The notes under the pieces are model-generated. The model was given only the letters and a program-made list of their open reading frames with translations, was not told where the DNA came from and searched no databases. A stretch of 64,000 nucleotides of DNA from the NCBI RefSeq assembly GCF_021389935.1, contig NZ_CP089979.1, positions 6,286,501 through 6,350,500 on the forward strand, read 5' to 3'. How positions within the stretch are numbered: the stretch's first letter is position 1; each line of letters opens with the position of its first letter. The translations under genes and the position numbers were made by a program. This DNA comes from Fulvivirga ligni. GTDB taxonomy: Bacteria > Bacteroidota > Bacteroidia > Cytophagales > Cyclobacteriaceae. Positions 9,435-17,617 of the stretch are shown here, one piece after another.

Positions 9435-10247
9435 ATGTTGAAACGGGTATTTTTCAAGCACTTTCTGATTGCAATCACCATTATTTCTTTAGCTTCTTGT
9501 AGCAAGTTTCGCAAAATTGAAAAAAGCGAAGACTGGAGGGTAAAGTATGATGCAGCTCTTAAATACTATGAAGAAGAGGATTATTATCGTTCAGGTATCT
9601 TATTTGAACAGATTCTTCCTATAGTAAGAGGACTTCCGGAAGGCGAAGCGGTACAGTTTAAATTTGCTTACTGTCAGTTTTACCAGGACTTTTTCCTTTT
9701 AGCTGCGCATCATTTCAAAGTGTTTTACGAAACATACGCCAGAAGTGAATTTGCCAGAGAAGCACAGTATATGCATGCATATTCATTATACGCTAACTCT
9801 CCGGTTTACAATCTGGACCAAAGCAGCAGTATGGAAGCTCTTGTAGCTATGCAGACCTTTATTAACAGGTATCCATCTACTAAATTTAGAGATGATGCTA
9901 CTAAGGTAATTGATGACATACAGCAGAAGCTAGAGAAAAAGGCATATGAAAATGCTAAACAATATTATAAGGTATATAAATATAAAGCTGCAGTAGTAGC
10001 TTTTGATAGCTTTAAGAACGATTTCCCTGATTCACAGTTTAATGAAGAAGCGGCTTTCTTAAAGTTCATGGCTCAGTACGAGCTTGCTGAAAAGAGTATT
10101 TACTCTAAGCAACTAGAACGCTACCAGGAAGCTAACCAGTTTTATCTGGAATTTGTAGATAGCTACCCTGCAAGCGAATATTTAAAAGAGGCAGAAAAGA
10201 AGTATGCTGACAGCTTAGAAAAAAGCACTAAGCTGGCTAAAAAATAA
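9435..10247 (+). CDS. bamD: Outer membrane assembly lipoprotein BamD
   Basis: A 270-aa lipoprotein with lipobox LASC (Cys22). It is made of TPR-like helical repeats, for example ALKYYEEEDYYRSGILFEQ and AHHFKVFYETYARSEFA, with the spacing of the YfiO/BamD family. It is the essential partner of BamA in inserting beta-barrel proteins into the outer membrane and sits on the periplasmic face. Length fits Bacteroidota BamD (about 260-280 aa). It heads a tight operon with rpoZ (22-base gap), coaBC, a porD-like gene, a 73-aa gene and recN. Confidence 0.93.
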   Translation: MLKRVFFKHFLIAITIISLASCSKFRKIEKSEDWRVKYDAALKYYEEEDYYRSGILFEQILPIVRGLPEGEAVQFKFAYCQFYQDFFLLAAHHFKVFYETYARSEFAREAQYMHAYSLYANSPVYNLDQSSSMEALVAMQTFINRYPSTKFRDDATKVIDDIQQKLEKKAYENAKQYYKVYKYKAAVVAFDSFKNDFPDSQFNEEAAFLKFMAQYELAEKSIYSKQLERYQEANQFYLEFVDSYPASEYLKEAEKKYADSLEKSTKLAKK

Positions 10248-10269
10248 TTTAATTAAATAGAAATAAGTT

Positions 10270-10593
10270 ATGGCTATTCAAGCATCAATTGTTACCAGAG
10301 ATATGGATAAACTTGCCGAAGTAACTGGCAACGTATACGAAAGTGTAGCAATCATTTCAAAAAGAGCAAGACAAATTGCTGTGAATGTAAAAGAAGAGCT
10401 AAACAATAAGTTAGCTGAATTTGCATCTACTGTAGATAATCTTGAGGAGATTTTTGAAAACAGAGAGCAAATTGAAATCTCTAAATTCTACGAAAGAATG
10501 CCTAAGTCTACTAACGTAGCTATCGAGGAATTCGCCGAAGGTACTGTTACATTCCGTAGAAGAGAAGAAGAAACAGGTGGCATAAACCTATAA
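10270..10593 (+). CDS. rpoZ: RNA polymerase omega subunit, Bacteroidota type
   Basis: A 107-aa protein of the RpoZ/Rpb6 family. The core helix motif is GNVYESVAIISKRARQIAV, which corresponds to the NRyelv...ARQia element of omega. It binds the beta-prime subunit and helps RNA polymerase assembly. The C-terminal half (KLAEFASTVDNLEEIFENRE and onwards) is typical of the longer Bacteroidota form. It sits between bamD and coaBC, with only 9 bases before coaBC. The omega-coaBC linkage is widely conserved in bacteria. Confidence 0.9.
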   Translation: MAIQASIVTRDMDKLAEVTGNVYESVAIISKRARQIAVNVKEELNNKLAEFASTVDNLEEIFENREQIEISKFYERMPKSTNVAIEEFAEGTVTFRRREEETGGINL

Positions 10594-10602
10594 GCATTTT
10601 CT

Positions 10603-11802
10603 ATGCTCCAGGATAAGAAAATCATTATCGGAATATCCGGAAGCATAGCCGCTTACAAAGCAGCCACTTTAACAAGGCTTTTAGTAAAATCAGGAGCAGA
10701 GGTAAAGATCGTAATGACTACCTCTGCTTCTGAGTTTATAACACCCCTTACTTTATCTACCCTTTCCAAGAATCCGGTACTGAGTAAATTCTCTAAAAAT
10801 GACGCCGGCGAATGGAATAATCATGTAGATCTGGGCCTATGGGCTGATGCCATGATCATAGCCCCTGCCAGCGCCAACACCATCGCCAAAATGGCTAAAG
10901 GCCACTGCGATAATCTATTGCTAGCCACCTATTTATCTGCCAAATGCCCTGTATTCTTAGCTCCTGCTATGGACCTGGATATGTACAAGCATCCTGCTGT
11001 TCAGGAAAACCTGAGCCGGCTGAAAACATTTGGACATGAAGTGATAGAGGCTCAGCATGGTGAACTAGCCAGCGGACTAGTAGGTACCGGCCGCATGGAA
11101 GAACCAGAAAATATAGTAGAAGTTTTAGCGAACTTCTTCAGTAAGGATAAGCCATTAGCAGGTAAAAGAGCATTAGTAACAGCAGGCCCTACTTATGAAG
11201 CCATAGACCCTGTACGTTTTATAGGCAATCATTCTAGCGGCAAAATGGGTTATGCCATAGCTGAAAAACTTCAGCAGGCCGGAGCGGAAGTTACCCTGGT
11301 AAGTGGACCAACTAACCAGCCAATACCGCACCCAGACATCCATCTAGTACCAGTAAAGTCAGCTGAAGAAATGCATGATGCCTGCACAAAGGTTTATTCA
11401 GAGACTGACATTACCGTGCTTGCCGCAGCCGTAGCAGACTACCGCCCGGCACAGCAGGCCGATCAGAAAATAAAAAAATCATCTGACAACCTTTCCATTG
11501 AGCTGGTAAAAACTCATGATATCGCTCAAGCTCTGGGAAAATTGAAAAAAAATGGTCAGTTTACGGTAGGCTTTGCGCTAGAAACACAAAACGAACTTTC
11601 TAACGCACAAGAAAAGCTTACTCGAAAGAATTTTGACCTGATAGTGCTTAACTCTTTACAAGATAAAGGTGCCGGCTTTGGTCATGACACAAATAAAATA
11701 TCTATCATAGATAGACAAAATAAAGTGACGGATTTCGAGTTAAAAGATAAGAAAAGCGTAGCCCAGGATATAGTCAATACCATTATTGAATGTATAAAAT
11801 AA
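10603..11802 (+). CDS. coaBC: Bifunctional phosphopantothenoylcysteine decarboxylase / phosphopantothenate-cysteine ligase
   Basis: A 399-aa cytoplasmic enzyme for two steps of coenzyme A synthesis. The N-terminal FMN-dependent CoaC domain (about 1-180) has IIIGISGSIAAYKA, the active-site His in NNHVDLGLWAD and the PxMxxxM-like motif APAMDLDMY. The C-terminal CoaB ligase domain (about 185-399) has ALVTAGPTYEAIDPVRFIGN and the dimerisation/nucleotide motif AAAVADYRP. The final 13 bases overlap the next gene, so translation is likely coupled. Confidence 0.96.
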   Translation: MLQDKKIIIGISGSIAAYKAATLTRLLVKSGAEVKIVMTTSASEFITPLTLSTLSKNPVLSKFSKNDAGEWNNHVDLGLWADAMIIAPASANTIAKMAKGHCDNLLLATYLSAKCPVFLAPAMDLDMYKHPAVQENLSRLKTFGHEVIEAQHGELASGLVGTGRMEEPENIVEVLANFFSKDKPLAGKRALVTAGPTYEAIDPVRFIGNHSSGKMGYAIAEKLQQAGAEVTLVSGPTNQPIPHPDIHLVPVKSAEEMHDACTKVYSETDITVLAAAVADYRPAQQADQKIKKSSDNLSIELVKTHDIAQALGKLKKNGQFTVGFALETQNELSNAQEKLTRKNFDLIVLNSLQDKGAGFGHDTNKISIIDRQNKVTDFELKDKKSVAQDIVNTIIECIK

Positions 11803-12680
11803 TCACCATAATCCTTATTTTCATTACTACTGCAGCTTTTAGCCAGGAGCTAAACTGCAAAGTAACTGTAAACTCAGATCAGGTACAGTCTTCAGATAAA
11901 AGGGTGTTTACTGATATGGAGAATGCCTTCTCTCAGTTCTTAAACTCAAGAAAGTGGACTAATGACACCTATGAGTCCTTTGAAAGGATAAAATGCAATA
12001 TCATAATTACCTTACAAAATCCTACCAGCATAGGCAGCTACCAGGCTACGGTACAGGTTCAGTCTGCCAGACCGGTATATAATTCAAACTATGAAACCAT
12101 AGTATTAAACTTTGCTGATAGAGACTGGACTTTCGAATATGTAGAATCACAGCCTTTACAGTTTAACGAAAACACCTTCACCTCTAACCTTACCTCTCTC
12201 CTGGCTTTTTATGCTAATATAATTATAGGCATGGATTATGACACTTTCAGCCCGATGGGTGGAAACTTATATTTTCAAAAGGCCTTAGAGATTGCCACAA
12301 ATGCACAGCAGTCTAACCGACCAGGATGGAACTCTCTTGGTAGCAATAGAAATCGCTATTTCCTAATAGAAAATCTAAACAATCCTCAGCTGGCTCCGGT
12401 AAGAGAAGGCACCTACAAATACCACAGACTAGCCCTTGACACATTCGATCAGGACAAAGAAAATAGCCGCAAAGAAATAAGCGAAGTATTAAAAACATTA
12501 GAAAAAACCCGTACTAACTACCCCAATTCTATACTCATCATCAGCTTTTTAGATGCTAAGGGAGATGAGTTAGTAAACATGTTTTCTGAAGGGAACATAC
12601 AGGTGCGTAGGCAAGCCTATGACATTCTCACCAAAATAGATCCGTCGCAAAGCACATCATACGAAAAAATCATCAAATAA
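11790..12680 (+). CDS. DUF4835 family exported protein (PorD-like)
   Basis: A 296-aa protein with a signal peptide (about 1-18, ending AFSQ) and the DUF4835 sequence pattern: ELNCKVTVNSDQVQ near the mature N-terminus, NFADRDWTFEYVESQPLQF and ASFYANIIIG-like LLAFYANIIIGMDYDTFSP. As I recall, this family is now annotated as PorD and linked to the type IX secretion system, but I cannot check that here. It is consistently found between coaBC and recN in Bacteroidota. It overlaps coaBC by 13 bases, and its stop codon directly abuts the next start. Confidence 0.85.
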   Translation: MYKIITIILIFITTAAFSQELNCKVTVNSDQVQSSDKRVFTDMENAFSQFLNSRKWTNDTYESFERIKCNIIITLQNPTSIGSYQATVQVQSARPVYNSNYETIVLNFADRDWTFEYVESQPLQFNENTFTSNLTSLLAFYANIIIGMDYDTFSPMGGNLYFQKALEIATNAQQSNRPGWNSLGSNRNRYFLIENLNNPQLAPVREGTYKYHRLALDTFDQDKENSRKEISEVLKTLEKTRTNYPNSILIISFLDAKGDELVNMFSEGNIQVRRQAYDILTKIDPSQSTSYEKIIK

Positions 12681-12902
12681 ATGGCTAAGCGACAAATCCG
12701 CCTTACTCCGGACGTCATCTCTAACAAATGGCCGGAAATTTCTGGTAAAAAAGCTAATATTGTACTAAACAATAGAAGTGTCATCTTTGTGAAACTACTA
12801 CAGCATAATAACGGTACGCTGGAAGTAGAAAACATGCGATTCAAAAAACAAAAAGTTGACATTGCAGAGATATCAGAAATAATATTAGACATTAAAGCTT
12901 AA
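12681..12902 (+). CDS. Conserved hypothetical 73-aa protein
   Basis: The ATG follows directly after the stop codon of the porD-like gene, and the stop codon overlaps the recN start (TAATG), so the gene is embedded in the operon. The protein (MAKRQIRLTPDVISNKWPE at the N-terminus) is basic and cytoplasmic, with predicted beta-strands such as KKANIVLNNRSVIFVKLLQ. That pattern suggests a small Sm-like or SH3-like barrel, but this is only an impression. No catalytic motif is visible and I do not recognise a named family. It could bind nucleic acid. Confidence 0.75.
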   Translation: MAKRQIRLTPDVISNKWPEISGKKANIVLNNRSVIFVKLLQHNNGTLEVENMRFKKQKVDIAEISEIILDIKA

Positions 12903-14560
12903 TGCTAAAACATCTATTAATTAAGAATTACGCTCTTATCCAACATCTGGAGATTAGCCCTTCTAAAAACCTGAACATCATCACTGGTGAAACAGGTGCA
13001 GGAAAGTCCATTATGCTGGGCGCCGTGGGCCTATTACTCGGAAAGCGGGCCGACACTAAATCTTTATTAGATGAAAACAGCAAGTGCGTAATAGAAGGCC
13101 AGTTTGATGTGAGCGGATATCAGCTGGAAAAAGTTTTTGATGAAGAAGACCTTGATTATGAGTCTACCTCTGTCTTCAGAAGAGAGATAAGTCCTTCTGG
13201 CAAATCAAGAGCTTTTATAAATGATACTCCCGTTACGCTGGATGTGATAAAAAAAATAGCATCGCGGCTGATGGATGTACATTCGCAGCATGAAACACTA
13301 CACCTGGGCCAGCATAATTATCAGCTTGCCTTTGTAGATGCTTATGCCGGCACTACCACCCTAAGACAAACTTATAGGAGTAAATTTTCAGCCTATAAAA
13401 ATGCTTTGAAAAAGCTGGATGCCCTGAAAAAGGAAAATGCTGAAGTAGGCAAAGAGGCTGATTTCAATAACTTCTTATTAGAAGAACTAGTAAAAGCAAA
13501 GCTTAAAGCTGGTGAACAAGAAGAGCTTGAGGCCTCTATGGAGGTGATGGAGCATGCCGAAGAGATAAAGACCAAGCTGAATGAATCTATCTCAGCCTTA
13601 TCTGACAGTGAATTTGCAGCCATCAGTAATTTGCAACAAGCTAAAGTACTCATTGGCCAGCTAAAGAAATACTCCAAAAACTATGATGCACTATCCGAAA
13701 GGTTAGAAAGCACGTTCATAGAACTACAGGATATTATTGGCGAACTGGAAAAAGAAGAAGGTGCCGTAGAGTTTGATCCGGAGCAAACCCAACTTACTCA
13801 GGAAAGGCTCAGCCTTATCTACCAACTACAGCAGAAACATCAGGTAGATAATGTGGATGAACTACTTAAAATACAAGCTGATTTAGAAAGCAAAGCTGAT
13901 CGTTTCAATAACCTGGATGAAGAAATACAGGAAGCTGAAGATCAGGTAAATACCTTAAAAGAAGCCGCTCAAAAAGAGGCGGAATCTCTGAGCAGCAAAC
14001 GACAAAAGGTATTCAATAATCTGGAGAAAGAGCTGATGCAGCTGTTAGCGCAAGTAGGTATTCCAGATGCTAGCATTAGCATTACTAATGAAACCATTGC
14101 CTTATCAGATCATGGCATTGACCAGATCAACATATTATTCAGTGCTAACAAAGGAATAGCACCCCAAGAGCTATCTAAATCCGCCTCAGGTGGTGAATTT
14201 TCCAGACTTATGTTCTGTGTAAAATACATCCTGGCAGACAAAATTTCTATGCCTACTATCATATTTGATGAAATAGACACGGGAGTTTCTGGCGAAATAG
14301 CTCTGAAGCTTGGTAACATGATGAAGAAGATGGCAGAAAACCACCAGGTGATCACCATCAGTCATTTACCTCAGGTAGCAGCCAAAGGCAATAAGCACTA
14401 CTTCGTTTACAAAGACAGCAGCTCTGACAAAGCCATCAGTAAGATTAAGGCCCTGGAAGAAAGCGAACGTGTAGAAGCCATTGCTAAAATGATAGGTGGA
14501 GATAAACCTTCAGAAATTGCCTTTGAAAGCGCTAAAGAGCTACTATACTCTAAGGCTTAA
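12902..14560 (+). CDS. recN: DNA repair protein RecN
   Basis: A 552-aa SMC-like ATPase that acts early in double-strand break repair. Walker A GETGAGKS is at 29-36. A long coiled coil covers about 155-370. The ABC signature LSKSASGGEFSRLM and Walker B PTIIFDEIDTGVSG follow near the C-terminus, and the switch His is in VITISHLPQVAAKG. All ATPase motifs are intact. It is the last gene of the bamD-rpoZ-coaBC operon. Its start overlaps the stop of the 73-aa gene by one base. No clear terminator follows. Confidence 0.96.
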   Translation: MLKHLLIKNYALIQHLEISPSKNLNIITGETGAGKSIMLGAVGLLLGKRADTKSLLDENSKCVIEGQFDVSGYQLEKVFDEEDLDYESTSVFRREISPSGKSRAFINDTPVTLDVIKKIASRLMDVHSQHETLHLGQHNYQLAFVDAYAGTTTLRQTYRSKFSAYKNALKKLDALKKENAEVGKEADFNNFLLEELVKAKLKAGEQEELEASMEVMEHAEEIKTKLNESISALSDSEFAAISNLQQAKVLIGQLKKYSKNYDALSERLESTFIELQDIIGELEKEEGAVEFDPEQTQLTQERLSLIYQLQQKHQVDNVDELLKIQADLESKADRFNNLDEEIQEAEDQVNTLKEAAQKEAESLSSKRQKVFNNLEKELMQLLAQVGIPDASISITNETIALSDHGIDQINILFSANKGIAPQELSKSASGGEFSRLMFCVKYILADKISMPTIIFDEIDTGVSGEIALKLGNMMKKMAENHQVITISHLPQVAAKGNKHYFVYKDSSSDKAISKIKALEESERVEAIAKMIGGDKPSEIAFESAKELLYSKA

Positions 14561-14713
14561 TAACATTTTAACCGACGTAGTTTTCTTAATTAGTATTAGA
14601 TTACATATTTTAATACTGTGAAATGAGCATGACTTTGGCCTCCCAAATTATTATTGGGATAAATAAGTTTATTGTGAATTCCATGTGGCGATTGAAAAAA
14701 CCATCTAATACAC

Positions 14714-16150
14714 ATGAAAAAACTACGTCTGCTGTTCCTTGCCCTGGGACCTCTCCTATTTTTAATCACTCTACAACTTCAACACTCTTCTTACCTCTCA
14801 CCTGATATATGGAAAGTACTGGCCGTAGCAGTATGGATGGTGGTATGGTGGATAACTGAAGCCGCGCCCATAGCCGTTACTGCGCTGCTACCTATGGTAC
14901 TGCTTCCTATGCTGGAAATTTTCAAGGTAAGTGAAGCCACCACGCCTTATGCAAGCCCAATCATATTTCTTTTCATGGGCGGTTTTATGATTGCCCTGGG
15001 GCTGGAAAAACACAACCTTCACTTGCGAATAGCCCTTAACCTGATCAAGGTAACAGGCACTAGCGGCAATGGAATTATCCTGGGTTTTATGCTAGCAACA
15101 GCATTACTCAGCATGTGGATTAGCAACACGGCCACCGCCGTAATGATGCTTCCGGTAGCTTCCTCTGTAGTAAGCTTACTCAGCGAAGGCAGTCACGAAC
15201 TGAAGAAGTCACAGAAACGCTTTGCCCTGGGGCTCATGCTTATCATTGCCTACTCTGCTAACATAGGCGGCACTATCACCCTGATAGGCACCCCACCTAA
15301 CGTGGTAATGACAGGCTATTTAAATGAAATGCTTAACTATGAAATGCTTTTTAGCAGATGGTTAATCATTGGTGCTCCCACAGGGATATTTCTTCTTTTT
15401 ATTACATACCTGCTCATTACCAGAGTATTATATCCAAACAACCTCAAAAAGATAGAAGGCTCGGAAGTTCTCATTTATAATAAGCTTAAAGAAATTGGCT
15501 CCATTTCCAAACAAGAAAAACTGGTCCTGGCCATTTTCACACTCACAGCTGTGTGCTGGATTTTCAAAAGTCAAATCAACGCTCTTATTGGCAAAGACTT
15601 ACTTTCTGATACCACTACCGCCATGACCGGTGGAATACTCATGTTCATCACCCCCGTAAGTATTACAAAGGTCACTTTCCTATTAAAATGGGAAGATACC
15701 AAAAAGCTACCATGGGGTATCCTTATCCTGTTTGGCGGCGGCATGTGCTTGGCCAGAAGCCTGGAGCAAGTAGGTATAATACAAGCCATTGGAGCTTATG
15801 TAGCAGATTACAAAGGCATCAGTGTACTTATGCTGATAGGCATTATCACTACCATGGTACTTTTCCTCACAGAAATTATGAGCAATGTAGCCCTGGTCAC
15901 TATTTTCATTCCTGTAGCCATAGGCATGGCTCAGGGGCTTGGCATCGATCCGTTGCTATTAGTAATTCCATCTACTTTAGCTTCCAGCTGCGCCTTTATG
16001 ATGCCTATATCTACCCCGCCTAATGCCATAGTTTTTGCCAGCGGCCATATAAAAATGAAAGAAATGATGAAGGCCGGATTACTACTTAACTTGCTGGCCA
16101 TCATATTTCTAACCCTAATCACATATTTGATGGTGGAAAAATTTTTCTAA
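14714..16150 (+). CDS. DASS/SLC13 family sodium-coupled di-/tricarboxylate transporter
   Basis: A 478-aa polytopic inner-membrane protein with about 11-12 hydrophobic segments. Both family signature pairs are present: MWISNTATAVMMLP with ITLIGTPPNVV in the first half, and EIMSNVALVTIFIPVA with MMPISTPPNAIVF in the second. These SNT/TPPN loops form the Na+ and carboxylate sites in VcINDY. Import of succinate, malate, fumarate or citrate with sodium is likely, and the exact substrate cannot be told from sequence. The 153 bases between recN and this gene hold no other supported feature. Confidence 0.92.
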   Translation: MKKLRLLFLALGPLLFLITLQLQHSSYLSPDIWKVLAVAVWMVVWWITEAAPIAVTALLPMVLLPMLEIFKVSEATTPYASPIIFLFMGGFMIALGLEKHNLHLRIALNLIKVTGTSGNGIILGFMLATALLSMWISNTATAVMMLPVASSVVSLLSEGSHELKKSQKRFALGLMLIIAYSANIGGTITLIGTPPNVVMTGYLNEMLNYEMLFSRWLIIGAPTGIFLLFITYLLITRVLYPNNLKKIEGSEVLIYNKLKEIGSISKQEKLVLAIFTLTAVCWIFKSQINALIGKDLLSDTTTAMTGGILMFITPVSITKVTFLLKWEDTKKLPWGILILFGGGMCLARSLEQVGIIQAIGAYVADYKGISVLMLIGIITTMVLFLTEIMSNVALVTIFIPVAIGMAQGLGIDPLLLVIPSTLASSCAFMMPISTPPNAIVFASGHIKMKEMMKAGLLLNLLAIIFLTLITYLMVEKFF

Positions 16151-16167
16151 ATCTACGAGTCACTATA

Positions 16168-16195
16168 TTTAGTAATTACTAAAATAATTAGTAAT
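16168..16195 (+). promoter_or_regulatory. Perfect 16-bp palindrome plus half-site upstream of the polymerase pair
   Basis: TTTAGTAATTACTAAA at 16168-16183 is a perfect palindrome. The half-site TTAGTAAT recurs at 16188-16195, 19 bases from its first copy. The element ends 9 bases before the ATG of the Y-family polymerase, the position of a repressor operator. By gene content, a LexA-like damage-response repressor is the natural candidate (inference). Confidence 0.6.
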
Positions 16196-16203
16196 ATTGT
16201 ATT

Positions 16204-17418
16204 ATGGTTTCACGATCAATATTACACCTGGATTTAGACACCTTTTTTGTGTCTTGCGAGCGACTCCTAGATAGCAGGCTCAATAACAAACCCATACTGA
16301 TAGGTGGAGTAACAGATCGTGGAGTGGTTGCATCTTGTAGTTATGAGGCACGGCAGTTTGGCATTCATTCTGCCATGCCCATGAAACTAGCCCGCGAGTT
16401 ATGTCCCGAGGCCATTATCATCAAAGGAAACTCAGGCACCTATAGCTCTAAGTCTAACGACGTTACGGAAATTATAAGAGAAGAAGTTCCTCTCTTCGAG
16501 AAAACATCTATCGATGAGTTTTATGTAGATATGTCCGGTATGGACAGGTTTTTTGGTAACTATAAAGTAGCCAGCGAACTGCGCACCAAAATCATTAAAG
16601 AAACGGGTTTACCCATTTCATTTGGCTTATCAGAAAACAAAACCGTTTCAAAAATAGCCACAGGAGAAGCCAAGCCAAACAATCAGTTAAAGATAGATTA
16701 TGGCCTGGAGAAAAGCTTTTTAGCCCCACTTTCTGTAAAGAAAATCCCCATGATTGGCGATAAAACCTATATCGCTTTATGCAATCTGGGTATAAAACAT
16801 ATACAGACTATCCAGGAAACCCCTATTGAACTGATGGAAAAGGCCTTCGGCAAAAATGGTGCAACCATGTGGAAAAAGGCCAATGGCATAGATCCTTCTC
16901 CGGTGATTCCTTACTCTGAAAGAAAATCTATATCTACCGAGCGCACTTTTGATAGAGACACGATCGATATTGTAAAGCTCAAAGCCATTATTCTGGCTAT
17001 GGCCGAAAACCTGGCTTTTCAGCTACGAAGAGGTCAAAAGCTTACTGCCTGTGTATCTGTTAAAATCAGATATTCAGATTTTAACACCTATACTTTACAG
17101 TCAAGAATTTCTTACAGCTCTGCCGATCATGTGCTCATACCCAAAGTGTTAGAGCTCTTTGACAGAGTGTATGATAAGCGCCTATTAGTGAGACTTATAG
17201 GTGTGAAATTCAGCCACTTGGTCAATGGAAATTACCAAATCAACCTTTTTGAAGATTCCCTGGAAATGATCAGCCTGTACCAGGCTATGGACAAGATCAG
17301 AGATAAACACGGTGACCGAACTGTAATACGAGCAGCCGGTATAGAAGCCAAAACCATTAGCAGATTCAATCCATTTAAAGGAGATGCTCCGCCTTTGTTG
17401 GCTAATAGGAGAGCTTGA
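16204..17418 (+). CDS. dinB: Y-family DNA polymerase (DNA polymerase IV-like)
   Basis: A 404-aa translesion polymerase. Metal ligands are present: D10 in ILHLDLDTFF, and D104 and E105 in KTSIDEFYVDMSG. It should therefore be catalytically active, unlike the ImuB group, which lacks these residues. Palm and fingers are in the first 170 residues, the helix-hairpin-helix thumb around 175-240 (IGDKTYIALCNLGIK) and the little-finger domain around 250-360. It probably works with the DnaE2-like polymerase encoded just downstream in error-prone repair. A palindromic operator-like element lies right before the start. The TGA stop codon lies inside the first unit of a heptanucleotide repeat array. Confidence 0.92.
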   Translation: MVSRSILHLDLDTFFVSCERLLDSRLNNKPILIGGVTDRGVVASCSYEARQFGIHSAMPMKLARELCPEAIIIKGNSGTYSSKSNDVTEIIREEVPLFEKTSIDEFYVDMSGMDRFFGNYKVASELRTKIIKETGLPISFGLSENKTVSKIATGEAKPNNQLKIDYGLEKSFLAPLSVKKIPMIGDKTYIALCNLGIKHIQTIQETPIELMEKAFGKNGATMWKKANGIDPSPVIPYSERKSISTERTFDRDTIDIVKLKAIILAMAENLAFQLRRGQKLTACVSVKIRYSDFNTYTLQSRISYSSADHVLIPKVLELFDRVYDKRLLVRLIGVKFSHLVNGNYQINLFEDSLEMISLYQAMDKIRDKHGDRTVIRAAGIEAKTISRFNPFKGDAPPLLANRRA

Positions 17419-17470
17419 TGGTTGATGGTTGATGGTTGATGGTTGATGGTTGATGGTTGATGGTTGGTGG
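17415..17470 (+). repeat. Heptanucleotide tandem repeat (TTGATGG)
   Basis: Seven perfect copies of TTGATGG (17415-17463) are followed by one degenerate copy, TTGGTGG (17464-17470). The first copy includes the dinB stop codon. A 7-base unit shifts the reading frame with each copy gained or lost. Confidence 0.98.
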
Positions 17471-17563
17471 TTATTGGGTTATTGGTTATTGGTTATTGGT
17501 TATTGGTTATTGGTTATTGGTTATTGGTTATTGGTTATTGGTTATTGGTTATTGGGTTATTGG
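17471..17563 (+). repeat. Heptanucleotide tandem repeat (TTATTGG)
   Basis: The array has 13 units directly after the TTGATGG array. Ten are perfect consecutive TTATTGG copies (17479-17548), one further perfect copy is at 17557-17563, and two 8-base variants, TTATTGGG, are at 17471-17478 and 17549-17556. The array fills the space before the DnaE2-like gene. Confidence 0.98.
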
Positions 17564-17617
17564 TTATTATCTCAATACTCTAGACTATTTACTCACTACT
17601 CTAGACTATCTACTATT

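Noticed and set aside
14623-14805. 60-residue reading frame overlapping the DASS transporter start
   Set aside because: It overlaps the transporter in another frame and shows no protein-like pattern or homologous motif.
17415-17563. Tandem repeats as a CRISPR array
   Set aside because: Units are contiguous 7-mers with no spacers and no cas genes are near.
17450-17617. ATG 17450 as start of the DnaE2-like polymerase, giving a WLLVIGY-rich N-terminus
   Set aside because: The segment is a translation of the heptanucleotide repeats, and the family begins at the PHP motif just after TTG 17618.
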